Under the pieces are notes generated by a model. The model did no database searches and was not told the origin of the DNA. It saw nothing but the letters and a program-made list of their open reading frames with translations. 64,000 nt of DNA from Pedobacter zeae (lineage in GTDB: Bacteria; Bacteroidota; Bacteroidia; Sphingobacteriales; Sphingobacteriaceae), in assembly GCF_014196715.1 (NCBI RefSeq), contig NZ_JACIEF010000001.1, positions 478,872 to 542,871 on the forward strand, given 5' to 3'. The first letter of the stretch is position 1. Every line of letters begins with the position of its first letter. A program made the position numbers and the translations under genes. Below are positions 23,451 through 32,747 of this stretch, one piece after another.

Positions 23451-26400
23451 ATGAATAAGTTTTTCATTTCACATAAAAACCCTATCCTGGCAGTGCTGCT
23501 CATCATTATGGTGGGTGGGATTTACTCCTTTAATCAGTTAAAAACAGGGCTTTTCCCCGAAATTACCTTCCCCAAGATCAAGATTATTGCCGATGCAGAG
23601 CTACAGCCGGTTGATAAGATGGTGGTTACGATAACCCGCCCCCTGGAAAATGCGGTAAAACAGGTGCCCGATCTTCAGCTGGTTAGGAGTACCACCAGTA
23701 GGGGCAGTTGCGAGCTTTCAGCGTTTATGAACCCAGGTGCCGACATCGATCTGAGTCAGCAACGGATAGAATCGCAGATCGCCAAGATCAGTGCCTCATT
23801 GCCGGCCGGCGTTAACATTTCGGTAGAGAAGATGAATCCGTCTATCCTCCCGGTAAGCGGATATAGCCTGGAAAGCCACAATTATTCGTCGGTTGAACTG
23901 AAAAAAATTGCTACCTATACCGTAAAACCCTTTCTTTCGCAGGTTGATGGTGTTTCAGAGATCCGTGTAATAGGCGGCAAGAGTAAAGAATACTGGCTGC
24001 AGCTCGATGTACAGAAAATGCAGGCACTCGGTATTTCACCCGATCAGATCAGCAATGCCCTTGCCCAAACCAATTTTATAAGATCTAACGGTTACCTTAC
24101 CGACCACAATTACCTCTACCTGTCTGTAACCGATGCTACCGTAAAAAACAAAAGCGACCTGGAAAACCTGGTGTTGAGCCGGAAAGGCGACAGGATGATT
24201 AAGGTAATGGATATTGCTAAAGTAGATATCCGGCAGAGTGTAGAATATACCCGTATCAATGCCAATGGTAAAGATGGGATACTGATTGCCGTAATCAAAC
24301 AACCCAATGCCAACCTGGTCGATCTCTCTGATGAGCTGTTTACCAAAGTGCAACAGTTAAAACACATCCTGCCGGCTGGCGTAAGCCTAAAGCCTTATTA
24401 TATACAGGCCGATTTTGTAAACGAATCGATAAAAAGTGTACGCGATAGTTTATTAATCGGTTTGGCATTGGCCATTTTGGTGGCCATTATTTTTTTAAGA
24501 TCTTTCAAGGCAAGCGCTACCATTTTAATTACCATACCGGTTACCCTCTGTTTAACCATGATTGTACTCTATTTTATTGGCTATTCGCTTAATATTATGA
24601 CACTTGGCGCCATTGCGGCTGCCATAGGTTTAATTATTGATGATGCCATAGTGGTAGTAGAGCAGATTCACCGCGCACAGGAAGAACACCCCGAAGAACT
24701 TACCATGCGGCTGCTGAGCAAAGCCGTTGGTTATCTTTTTCCGGCTATGCTGGGTTCTTCAATTAGTACCATCGTGATTTTTGTCCCCTTTGTACTGATG
24801 ACCGGTGTTGTGGGTTCTTATTTTCAGGTCATGACCAATACGATGATGATTACCCTGGTCTGCTCTTTTTTTGTTACCTGGATTGGTCTACCCGTCATTT
24901 ATCTTTTATTTACCCGCAAAGGAAGCAGTCATGCAGCTGCAGGCAAAAGGGTAGAAGTACATGAGGTTAAATCGCAAAATTGGGTCCGTTATTTTATACA
25001 ACGACCTTATATCTCGATTAGCTTTATGTTAGGACTGATCGCAGCGATTATACTTATTTTTCCGCGTTTGGAGACAGGTTTCCTGCCTGAAATGGACGAA
25101 GGCAGTATTGTAATGGATTATGCCTCGCCCCCGGGCACTTCACTCGAAGAAACAGACAGGATGCTGAGGCAAGTAGAAAAGGAAATGATTAAAATTCCTG
25201 ATGTTCAGGCATATTCGCGAAGAACAGGAACGCAAATGGGCTTTTTTATAACTGAACCCAATACCGGCGATTACCTGATCCAATTGAAACACAACAGAAC
25301 AAAAAGTACCGGTGAGGTAATTTCGGAGATACGTAAGCATATCGAACATACACAACCTGCATTGGTAATCGATTTTGGACAGGTAATTGGCGATATGCTG
25401 GGCGATTTAATGAGCTCTACCCAACCTGTTGAGGTTAAAATTTTTGGTAACGACCAGGAGAAGCTGCAGGCTTTGGCTAAAAAGGTAGCCAACCTGGTTT
25501 CGCATGTAAACGGTACAGCCGATGTATTTGATGGCATCGTACGCTCAGGGCCAACAGTAACCGTTCGACCTGATTTTACCATGCTGGCACAGTATGGGGT
25601 TAGTCCTGCATCCTTTCAATCCCAGCTCCAAACTGCTATGCAGGGCACCGTAATTGGCAATTTATATGATAAACAACAGCTTTCACCCATCCGCATGGTT
25701 TATCCGGGCAGTACGACTTTTAGTGTGGCCGATATCAGCAAGCTTAAAATTTTCCTGCCCAATGGTACAGCGGTACCCATTCAACAGTTAGCCAGGGTTG
25801 ACCTTAAAGCAGGAATTGCCGAAGTTGCCAGGGAGAACCTGCAAACTATTGGGGTAGTTACGGCAAGACTCGACAACCGGGATCTTGGCAGTGTGATGAA
25901 AGATATTCAGCAAAGCATAAATACCCAGATAAACCTGCCGTCAGGTTATCATATCGCATATGGTGGTGCATATAAAGAACAGCAACAATCGTTTTCCGAA
26001 CTGCTCACCATCCTCATGGCCTCCAGTTTGCTGGTGTTTAGTGTGATTTTGTTTCTGTTTAAGGATTTTAGAATCGCCTTTCTCATTTTATTGATCTCCG
26101 TATTGGGCCTTGCCGGAAGTTATTTAGCCCTGTTTTTTACCCATACACCGCTCAATGTTGGCAGTTATACGGGCTTGATTATGATCGTGGGCATTATTGG
26201 CGAAAATGCGGTATTTACCTTTCTACAGTTTAAAGAATCGCTTGCCAGGCAAAGCGTTGATGATGCCATTACTTTTGCCATCTCCACCCGGTTGCGGCCC
26301 AAATTAATGACGGCCTTAGGGGCCATTATCGCCTTAATGCCTTTGGCCCTAGGTGTAGGGGCAGGTGCACAACTGCATCAACCTTTGGCCATTGCTGTTA

Positions 26401-26489
26401 TTGGTGGTTTTATAGTGGCTCTACCGCTTTTGCTCATCGCTTTACCAAGCCTGATCAAGCAGATTTATAAGCATTGGACTGAAACTTAG
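23451..26489 (+). CDS. RND-family efflux permease
   Basis: A 1012-residue inner-membrane proton antiporter of the AcrB-like hydrophobe/amphiphile group. Twelve membrane segments in two halves, with large periplasmic loops after TM1 and TM7. The proton-relay Asp pair is in GLIIDDAIVVVEQIHR (TM4). The N-terminus ISHKNPILAVLLIIMVGG and TGLFPEITFPKI are typical. It lies 2 bp after the adaptor gene and ends the operon. The size is close to AcrB (about 1040). Substrates are unknown; control by the adjacent envelope-type two-component system suggests toxic amphiphiles or antimicrobial peptides. Confidence 0.94.
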   Translation: MNKFFISHKNPILAVLLIIMVGGIYSFNQLKTGLFPEITFPKIKIIADAELQPVDKMVVTITRPLENAVKQVPDLQLVRSTTSRGSCELSAFMNPGADIDLSQQRIESQIAKISASLPAGVNISVEKMNPSILPVSGYSLESHNYSSVELKKIATYTVKPFLSQVDGVSEIRVIGGKSKEYWLQLDVQKMQALGISPDQISNALAQTNFIRSNGYLTDHNYLYLSVTDATVKNKSDLENLVLSRKGDRMIKVMDIAKVDIRQSVEYTRINANGKDGILIAVIKQPNANLVDLSDELFTKVQQLKHILPAGVSLKPYYIQADFVNESIKSVRDSLLIGLALAILVAIIFLRSFKASATILITIPVTLCLTMIVLYFIGYSLNIMTLGAIAAAIGLIIDDAIVVVEQIHRAQEEHPEELTMRLLSKAVGYLFPAMLGSSISTIVIFVPFVLMTGVVGSYFQVMTNTMMITLVCSFFVTWIGLPVIYLLFTRKGSSHAAAGKRVEVHEVKSQNWVRYFIQRPYISISFMLGLIAAIILIFPRLETGFLPEMDEGSIVMDYASPPGTSLEETDRMLRQVEKEMIKIPDVQAYSRRTGTQMGFFITEPNTGDYLIQLKHNRTKSTGEVISEIRKHIEHTQPALVIDFGQVIGDMLGDLMSSTQPVEVKIFGNDQEKLQALAKKVANLVSHVNGTADVFDGIVRSGPTVTVRPDFTMLAQYGVSPASFQSQLQTAMQGTVIGNLYDKQQLSPIRMVYPGSTTFSVADISKLKIFLPNGTAVPIQQLARVDLKAGIAEVARENLQTIGVVTARLDNRDLGSVMKDIQQSINTQINLPSGYHIAYGGAYKEQQQSFSELLTILMASSLLVFSVILFLFKDFRIAFLILLISVLGLAGSYLALFFTHTPLNVGSYTGLIMIVGIIGENAVFTFLQFKESLARQSVDDAITFAISTRLRPKLMTALGAIIALMPLALGVGAGAQLHQPLAIAVIGGFIVALPLLLIALPSLIKQIYKHWTET

Positions 26490-26579
26490 AGCCTGTTTAA
26501 ATTCAATAAATAATGACGATATCAGTCTGAGGGATAGGTATTTTAAAAAATCAATATGATTGACAGCCCTCTCCCAATT

Positions 26580-26704
26580 CGTCATTTCGAGCGGAGTACA
26601 ACGCAGTAGAGAACTACGGAATGCTCAGCGAAGCTAAATCTGTTTCTATAGATGTCTCCATTTCGCTACTGATGAAAAATCGTCACGTTCCAGTCGAAAT
26701 GACG
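26580..26704. repeat. REP-like intergenic inverted repeat (GTCATTTCGA type)
   Basis: CGTCATTTCGA (26580-26590) and TCGAAATGACG (26694-26704) are perfect inverted ends of a 125-bp element downstream of the RND operon. This palindromic end sequence is familiar from dispersed intergenic repeats of Bacteroidota genomes. Confidence 0.6.
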
Positions 26705-26730
26705 ATTCTTCTATAGGATCTGTTAATGGT

Positions 26731-26775
26731 AGCTTGTCGAATAGCGCTATTTTTAACAAAGATAATCGACAAGCT
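26731..26775. repeat. Short inverted repeat (AGCTTGTCGA type)
   Basis: AGCTTGTCGA (26731-26740) and TCGACAAGCT (26766-26775) flank 25 bp. It belongs to the same intergenic repeat cluster as the preceding element. Confidence 0.5.
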
Positions 26776-26897
26776 CAGTATGACAGAATAAGTGGTTTTC
26801 TTTTTCCCTGCAAAGATGAAGTCTGCCGAACAGCCGGTTAAAGATTTTTACTCTAAAATCGGAATTGAAAGAAGCGACACTTTAGATCGTATTTATC

Positions 26898-26954
26898 CAT
26901 CATCCATTCACCCTCTTACATCATCCATTCACTCTCTTACATCATTCATTCTCC
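26898..26954. repeat. 21-bp tandem repeat
   Basis: CATCATCCATTCACCCTCTTA at 26898-26918 is repeated with one change at 26919-26939, with a partial third copy. An ORF running through it is low-complexity and is not called as a gene. The rest of the 950-bp gap between the RND operon and the second susC holds the repeats, the operators and a short hairpin listed here. Confidence 0.7.
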
Positions 26955-27115
26955 ATCATCCATTTTCCATTTTTACTTCTATTGTGTTGCACAATAAAAT
27001 TCTGTTACCTTGGAACAGTCTAAAACCTGCCGTTATTTTTTATTTCGGGTTAAAATATGGTGGTTTTAGATTAAAATACGGTTACAATTATATAACGATT
27101 GTACATACATTTAAA

Positions 27116-27134
27116 AAACGTTATTTAGACGTTT
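27116..27134. promoter_or_regulatory. Operator candidate 1 upstream of second susC
   Basis: AAACGT-N7-ACGTTT, a perfect 6-bp dyad. The same arms and the same 7-bp spacer recur at 27349-27367, 233 bp downstream. A 9-bp hairpin (TTAAAAGAT / ATCTTTTAA, 27136-27157) follows immediately. Confidence 0.5.
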
Positions 27135-27348
27135 ATTAAAAGATCATTATCTTTTAAGCAAGAATAAGGATAACCAACCACTAACCAGATATAACTAATA
27201 TGAACAGAAGTCTAATCCGCTATAGGCAAGTAGGCCTATTTAAAAACTTTTTCAAAGTCAGCATTACCATTTTTTCAGATAACAGATACGTTTAACCGGA
27301 AACAGTTAAAGGCTTTGCCTTATTCCGTATTGGCTTACTTATTTTTAT

Positions 27349-27367
27349 AAACGTCTTTTTAACGTTT
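27349..27367. promoter_or_regulatory. Operator candidate 2 upstream of second susC
   Basis: Second AAACGT-N7-ACGTTT dyad, 77 bp before the susC ATG. Two identical dyads in one upstream region suggest a dimeric regulator that could bridge both sites by looping. No regulator gene is adjacent. Confidence 0.5.
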
Positions 27368-27443
27368 ATAATTCATCCCGAAAAGGAAGTGGCATTGCTA
27401 TGCCTGTTAAATCCACCTAAAAACCATTAAAACAATTAATATT

Positions 27444-30400
27444 ATGAGTAGTAATCAAGGTTTAAATCCAAAAATTCGTAATCTGCCTGATGTGCTGAGT
27501 GGTATGCTCAAAATGGTGATACCAGCAGTTGTGACAAGGCCGCAAAAAATGAGGAAAGTTAAAACTGGTTTTAACAGTGAGGGGATGGCAAAATACATGA
27601 TGCTTGTCCTTATCTTTTTAAGTATTAATGCAATGGCCCAAAATCAAATCGTGGTGAAAGGGATTGTCAGGGACTCAACGAGCGGGCTCCCCGGTGCGGT
27701 AATTAAGGTTGCCGGCGCAGCGAATCAGGGGGTGGCTACCGATAATTTTGGCCGGTTCGAAATCAGGGCCACAAAATCGGCCACACTCTCCATTACCTGT
27801 GTGGGATTCAAGTCAAAGCAAATTTCACTTGCCTCGCAATCGGTTGGTGCTGGCAATGTGATCACTTTGGATATCAGGCTAGAAAACGCAACAACAGAGT
27901 TACAGGAAGTTGCAGTAACGGGATTTGGTAATACCCAGAAAAAAGCGAGTCTGGTTAGTTCGATCACTACTGTAAATGTAAAGGATTTAAAAACCCCTTC
28001 ATCGAACCTGACCAATGCGCTTGCCGGGCGTATTGCCGGAATAATTGCATTTCAGAGCAGTGGCGAACCAGGAAGGGGCACGGATAACTCAACTTTCTAT
28101 ATCCGTGGTTTATCTACGTTTGGCGCTGGTAAAAGAGACCCGCTCATTTTGATTGACGGGGTAGAATCGACACCTACCGATATGGCACGCCTGCAACCAG
28201 ATGATATCTCAGATTTTTCTGTCCTGAAAGATGCTGCGGCCTCTTCGGTTTATGGTGCAAGGGGGGCAAACGGGGTTGTGCTCATTAATACCAAAATGGG
28301 GATGAATGGAAAGCCTCAGTTTAATTTCAGGGTAGAAAACAGGATATCAAAAAATACAAGGGATTATGAGTTTGCTGATAATATTACCTATATGAGAATG
28401 GCCAATGAGGCTTCCATAACACGTACGCCAAATGGCATTGAACCTTACTCACAAAATAAAATCAACAGCACTGCAGCTGGCGAAGATCCATACCTGTACC
28501 CGAATAATAACTGGTTAGACCAGCTTATCAAAAAACAAACGATTAACCAGGGTTACAACCTGAATATAGCTGGCGGCTCTAACCGTGCCAGGTATTATGT
28601 AGCAGGTACCTTAAACCGGGATAACGGTAACTTAAAAGTGAACCCGATTAATAATTTTAATAATAATATCCGGTTAACTAATTATTCTATCCGGTCAAAT
28701 ATAGACTTCGATCTCACCAAGTCGACAGTATTGATTATCCGTATGTATGGCCAGTTTGATGACTACCAGGGCCCAATCGGTGGCGGTGAGCAAACTTTCA
28801 GGAATGCATTAAACGCAAACCCGGTAATGTTCCCGGCTGTGTATCCATCAAACAAATTGCCTTTCATTGAGCATCCGCTTTTCGGTTCAGCACAGACACG
28901 AAATACCGACTTGAGTTTAAGTTCTACCTTATATACAAATCCTTATGCGGAGTTGGTTAAAGGATATCAGGTGTATAAGAGCTCTAATCTGCAGCCTCAA
29001 CTGGAGTTGAAACAAGACCTGTCTGACCTGACAAAGGGCTTAAGCGCACGTGCAATGGGGTATTTGCGCAGAACTTCCTATTACCGGATAAATAGAAATT
29101 ATAACCCGTTTTTTTATTCTGCTGTGATCAATCCTCAGGATCAATCCTATAATTTAACCGCATTAAATGATGGCGGACAAAATTCAATAGGTACGGTTGG
29201 AACAGAGGTGCTGAATTTTACCAGGGATGCAAAGGATATAGATTCCAGGTTGTGGTTGGAAGGTTCAGTGAATTACAACAGAACTTTTAAGGATAAACAT
29301 GCCGTTGGAGGTATGCTTGTTTCTTATCTTTCAGATTATGAAAATGCCAATGTAGATGAGCTGATCCAGTCTTTACCTTCAAGAAATGCAGGTATTTCAG
29401 GAAGGTTCTCTTATGGGTATGACGACAGATACCTTGCCGAATTTAATTTCGGTTACAATGGATCAGAGCGTTTCGATACCCGTAACCGTTGGGGTTTCTT
29501 TCCGTCAATCGGTGTTGGCTACAGAATTTCGAATGAAAAGTTTTTCGAGCCGCTGAGAGGTGTCATCTCTAACCTTAAATTCAGGGCTACTTATGGCGTT
29601 GCCGGAAATGATGCCATTGGAAATGTAGGAGACCGTTTCTTTTATATGTCGCGGGTAAGTTTAAACGACAATAGTTATGGGTCCTCTTTTGGCAGAAATG
29701 ACGGAGCCCCGATCTATACCCGTCCCGGAGTTTCCATATCCAGGTATGCAAATGCTGATATTTCATGGGAAAGATCTACCCAGTTAAACATTGGAATGGA
29801 TTTGACCGTGGGAAAAGGTGTTGATGTAGTGGTAGATGTTTTCAAGCAAAAACGAACCAACATTTTGCAGCCTGTTGCAAATATTGATAATGCAGCAGGT
29901 TTAATGGCAACAACTTTTTCCAACTTCGGAGATGGTACATCCAAAGGTGTTGATATGTCGGGTAGCTACAGGGCAAATATTTCGCGCGATTTTTCAATCA
30001 ATGCCAGGGGTACTTTTACCTATGCTACAACCAAAATCGGTAAAATTGATGAATTACCTTACCCCGCCTCATTATCCTATCTCTCCAGAAAAGGAACAGC
30101 GTTTAATCAGGCTTATGGTTATATTGCCGAACGGTTGTTTATTGATGACGAAGAAGTTGCCAATTCACCCGTTCAGTTCGGCGATCGTGGCCTCAGGGCT
30201 GGAGATATCAAATATAGGGATATAAATGGCGACGGGGTGATCAATACAGATGATCAGGTTCCGATAGGTTACCCTACAGAACCCGAAATTACCTATGGCT
30301 TCGGATCAAGTTTCAGGTATAAGAAATTTGATTTCAGTTTTTATTTTCAGGGATCTGCCCGTTTTTCCTTCTTCATTAACTCAACACAAATCCAGCCATT

Positions 30401-30761
30401 TTATCAGAATGGAGGTTACCAGACGGGTTTGTTAAAGGCCATTTCGGAGAATTACTGGACGGAAACAAATCCTAATCTTTATGCCTTTTGGCCAAGACTG
30501 AGCACCTGGAGGGTACCGAACAATAACATGACATCAACCTGGTGGATGAGGAATGGTAATTTCCTGCGATTAAAAAATGTAGAATTTGGCTATTCCTCTG
30601 ATATTAAAAAACTTAATCTCAGAAATGTGCGCCTTTACTTATCGGCAACCAACCTTTTCATATTGAGTAAGTTCAAGATGTGGGATGCCGAAATGCGTGG
30701 CAATGGAATGAACTATCCGCTACAATCGCTTTATAACCTTGGCTTACAGGTAAGTTTATAA
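27444..30761 (+). CDS. SusC/RagA-family TonB-dependent transporter (second locus)
   Basis: A 1105-residue outer-membrane transporter. The N-terminus is unusually long: about 45 residues precede the signal-type hydrophobic stretch YMMLVLIFLSINAMAQ, so the true start may be the internal ATG at 27588 or 27600. Then a carboxypeptidase-D-like domain (VVKGIVRDSTSGLPGAVIKV), LQEVAVTGFGNTQKKASLVSS before the plug, plug motifs FYIRGLSTFG, ILIDGVES and FSVLKDAAASSVYGARGANG, and a beta-barrel ending LGLQVSL. It starts a four-gene locus with susD and two surface lipoproteins. The upstream region has two identical dyad operators. Confidence 0.94.
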   Translation: MSSNQGLNPKIRNLPDVLSGMLKMVIPAVVTRPQKMRKVKTGFNSEGMAKYMMLVLIFLSINAMAQNQIVVKGIVRDSTSGLPGAVIKVAGAANQGVATDNFGRFEIRATKSATLSITCVGFKSKQISLASQSVGAGNVITLDIRLENATTELQEVAVTGFGNTQKKASLVSSITTVNVKDLKTPSSNLTNALAGRIAGIIAFQSSGEPGRGTDNSTFYIRGLSTFGAGKRDPLILIDGVESTPTDMARLQPDDISDFSVLKDAAASSVYGARGANGVVLINTKMGMNGKPQFNFRVENRISKNTRDYEFADNITYMRMANEASITRTPNGIEPYSQNKINSTAAGEDPYLYPNNNWLDQLIKKQTINQGYNLNIAGGSNRARYYVAGTLNRDNGNLKVNPINNFNNNIRLTNYSIRSNIDFDLTKSTVLIIRMYGQFDDYQGPIGGGEQTFRNALNANPVMFPAVYPSNKLPFIEHPLFGSAQTRNTDLSLSSTLYTNPYAELVKGYQVYKSSNLQPQLELKQDLSDLTKGLSARAMGYLRRTSYYRINRNYNPFFYSAVINPQDQSYNLTALNDGGQNSIGTVGTEVLNFTRDAKDIDSRLWLEGSVNYNRTFKDKHAVGGMLVSYLSDYENANVDELIQSLPSRNAGISGRFSYGYDDRYLAEFNFGYNGSERFDTRNRWGFFPSIGVGYRISNEKFFEPLRGVISNLKFRATYGVAGNDAIGNVGDRFFYMSRVSLNDNSYGSSFGRNDGAPIYTRPGVSISRYANADISWERSTQLNIGMDLTVGKGVDVVVDVFKQKRTNILQPVANIDNAAGLMATTFSNFGDGTSKGVDMSGSYRANISRDFSINARGTFTYATTKIGKIDELPYPASLSYLSRKGTAFNQAYGYIAERLFIDDEEVANSPVQFGDRGLRAGDIKYRDINGDGVINTDDQVPIGYPTEPEITYGFGSSFRYKKFDFSFYFQGSARFSFFINSTQIQPFYQNGGYQTGLLKAISENYWTETNPNLYAFWPRLSTWRVPNNNMTSTWWMRNGNFLRLKNVEFGYSSDIKKLNLRNVRLYLSATNLFILSKFKMWDAEMRGNGMNYPLQSLYNLGLQVSL

Positions 30762-30778
30762 CCTAATACCTATCAGAA

Positions 30779-32725
30779 ATGAAAAAGAAAAAAATAATTG
30801 CATTAGCTGTCGTTTTCACAGCGTTTTGCAGCATAACATCCTGTAAAAAGTACCTGGACATTGTTCCTGACAATGTTGCCGTGATCGAAAATGCATTCAA
30901 ACTTCGCATCGAAGCTGAAAAATACCTTTTTACCTGTTATTCTTACTTACCTAAAAATGGCGATGGCTGGTTCAATGCCGGAATGATGTCGGGCGATGAA
31001 ATCTGGTTGCCCCAGACAGACAAGGCCCATTGGCATCCGGCTTTTCAGATTGCCCAGGGGGAGCAGAACAGAAGCAGGCCCTTATTTAACGAATGGGGTG
31101 GGGATTTAAAAGGGGGCGACGGAAGATATAATTATCTCATGATGTTCAGGGCCATTCGCCATTGTAATATCTTTCTTCAAAATATCAAAGACCCAACAAA
31201 GGCACCCGATCTTGGAATAGCAGAGCGGGAAAGATGGATCGGAGAAGTAGAGTTTTTGAAAGCCTATTACCACTATTACCTGATGAGGATGTACGGACCT
31301 ATACCACTCATTGATGTAAATGCACCCGAATCTTCAGATCCTGAAGGACTTTATTATAAACGTGCCCCTATCGATGAGACGGTAAATTATCTCTCAACAC
31401 TTCTGGATGCGGCGACTGAAAAGCTGCCCCAACGGATTTCCGATGAGAATAAAGAACTGGGAAGAATAACCAAACCAATTGCGCTTGCTGTCAAGGCAAA
31501 ACTCCTTTTAATGGCTGCGAGTCCGCTATTTAATGGCAATCCGGATTATGCAGGCTTTAGGGATAAGGAGAATACCACACTTTTTAACCCGGTATTTGAT
31601 CTGAAAAAATGGGAAAAGGCAAGAGATGCGGCCAAAGCGGCAATAGCATCTGCAGAGCTAAATGGCAGTGCCCTTTATACCTATACCAATGATTCATATG
31701 GCTTAAATGCAGAAACAAAAACCCAATTGAATATCCGCAATGCGGTAACCACCAGGTGGAGTACAGAGCATGTTTGGGCCCTGTCAAACAGTTATTTTGT
31801 GAATGAGGCCCTTTGTATGCCACCGATGGCTGGCATCGCAAACGTAGACAGGTTCCAGTTACAGGGCGTTTGGGGAGCTCCGTTAAAAATTGCAAAAATG
31901 TTCTATACCAAAAACGGTGTGCCCATTGATGAAGATAAAACACTTGATTTTGCCAATTATATGCAAACCAGGGTAGCCACTACCTCGGAGCGTTTTACGA
32001 TTGAACCCGGATTTGCAACAGCTAGGCTTAATTATGACCGTGAACCAAGGTTTTATGCTGATCTGGGCTTCGATGGAAGTAAATGGTATATGAAAGATGC
32101 CACGAGCACCAGCAGCGATATAAACCCGGTATACGTTCAATCGAAAAATGCAGAGCGATCTGGATTTGGCCATTTTACCAATTGGAACGAAACCGGTTAT
32201 TTTATCAAAAAACTCGTTCATTGGGAGTCAACTACAAATACCAACAATGCCCCAACCTGGAAAACCTATCCTTGGCCGGAAATAAGACTGGCTGACCTCT
32301 ATTTGATGTATGCTGAAGCTTTAAATGAAGTAGAGCCCGGTTCCGCTACTGCAATCAGTTATGTGGATCGGGTGAGAACCAGGGCAGGACTAAAAGGTGT
32401 TGTAGAATCATGGACAACTTATTCCAAGAATCCATCTAAATATACCAGCCAAAATGGACTCCGCGAAATTATCCGCAGGGAGCGCCTGATCGAACTTGCA
32501 TTCGAAGGTCAACGTTTCTGGGATCTCCGCAGGTGGAAACTGGCCGCCGAGGAGCTTAATAAGGATATTACGGGACTAAGTGTTTTGGGCAAGACAACTG
32601 AGAGTTACAACATCGAACGAACCATCTTCAACCAAACATTTATAGCGCCAAGGGATTATTTGTGGCCGATTGGAGACAATGAAATCAGAAAGAATCCAAA
32701 ACTGGTGGAAAACCCGGGATGGTAG
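30779..32725 (+). CDS. SusD/RagB-family surface lipoprotein (second locus)
   Basis: A 648-residue SusD homologue, longer than the roughly 530 residues of the first locus. Lipobox ending SITSC (Cys near residue 22) followed by KKYLDIVPDN. SusD core: GEVEFLKAYYHYYLMRMYG with PIPLIDVN, and the C-terminal block LREIIRRERLIELAFEGQRFWDLRRW (LREIIRRERLIELAFEG, then QRFWDLRRW). It begins 17 bp after susC and would cap the transporter. Ligand unknown. Confidence 0.95.
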   Translation: MKKKKIIALAVVFTAFCSITSCKKYLDIVPDNVAVIENAFKLRIEAEKYLFTCYSYLPKNGDGWFNAGMMSGDEIWLPQTDKAHWHPAFQIAQGEQNRSRPLFNEWGGDLKGGDGRYNYLMMFRAIRHCNIFLQNIKDPTKAPDLGIAERERWIGEVEFLKAYYHYYLMRMYGPIPLIDVNAPESSDPEGLYYKRAPIDETVNYLSTLLDAATEKLPQRISDENKELGRITKPIALAVKAKLLLMAASPLFNGNPDYAGFRDKENTTLFNPVFDLKKWEKARDAAKAAIASAELNGSALYTYTNDSYGLNAETKTQLNIRNAVTTRWSTEHVWALSNSYFVNEALCMPPMAGIANVDRFQLQGVWGAPLKIAKMFYTKNGVPIDEDKTLDFANYMQTRVATTSERFTIEPGFATARLNYDREPRFYADLGFDGSKWYMKDATSTSSDINPVYVQSKNAERSGFGHFTNWNETGYFIKKLVHWESTTNTNNAPTWKTYPWPEIRLADLYLMYAEALNEVEPGSATAISYVDRVRTRAGLKGVVESWTTYSKNPSKYTSQNGLREIIRRERLIELAFEGQRFWDLRRWKLAAEELNKDITGLSVLGKTTESYNIERTIFNQTFIAPRDYLWPIGDNEIRKNPKLVENPGW

Positions 32726-32747
32726 TATTTATTTAAAGATAAGAATC

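Noticed and set aside
26792..27139. Open reading frame of 115 codons across the 21-bp tandem repeats
   Set aside because: It is low-complexity (repeated Ser-Ile-His-Pro-Leu-Thr runs) because the repeat length is a multiple of three, so openness is not evidence of coding.
27200..27295. 31-codon ORF (MNRSLIRYRQVGLF...) in the leader of the second susC
   Set aside because: No family, no clear promoter and no structure linking it to susC control as in the pheA leader; chance ORF cannot be excluded.
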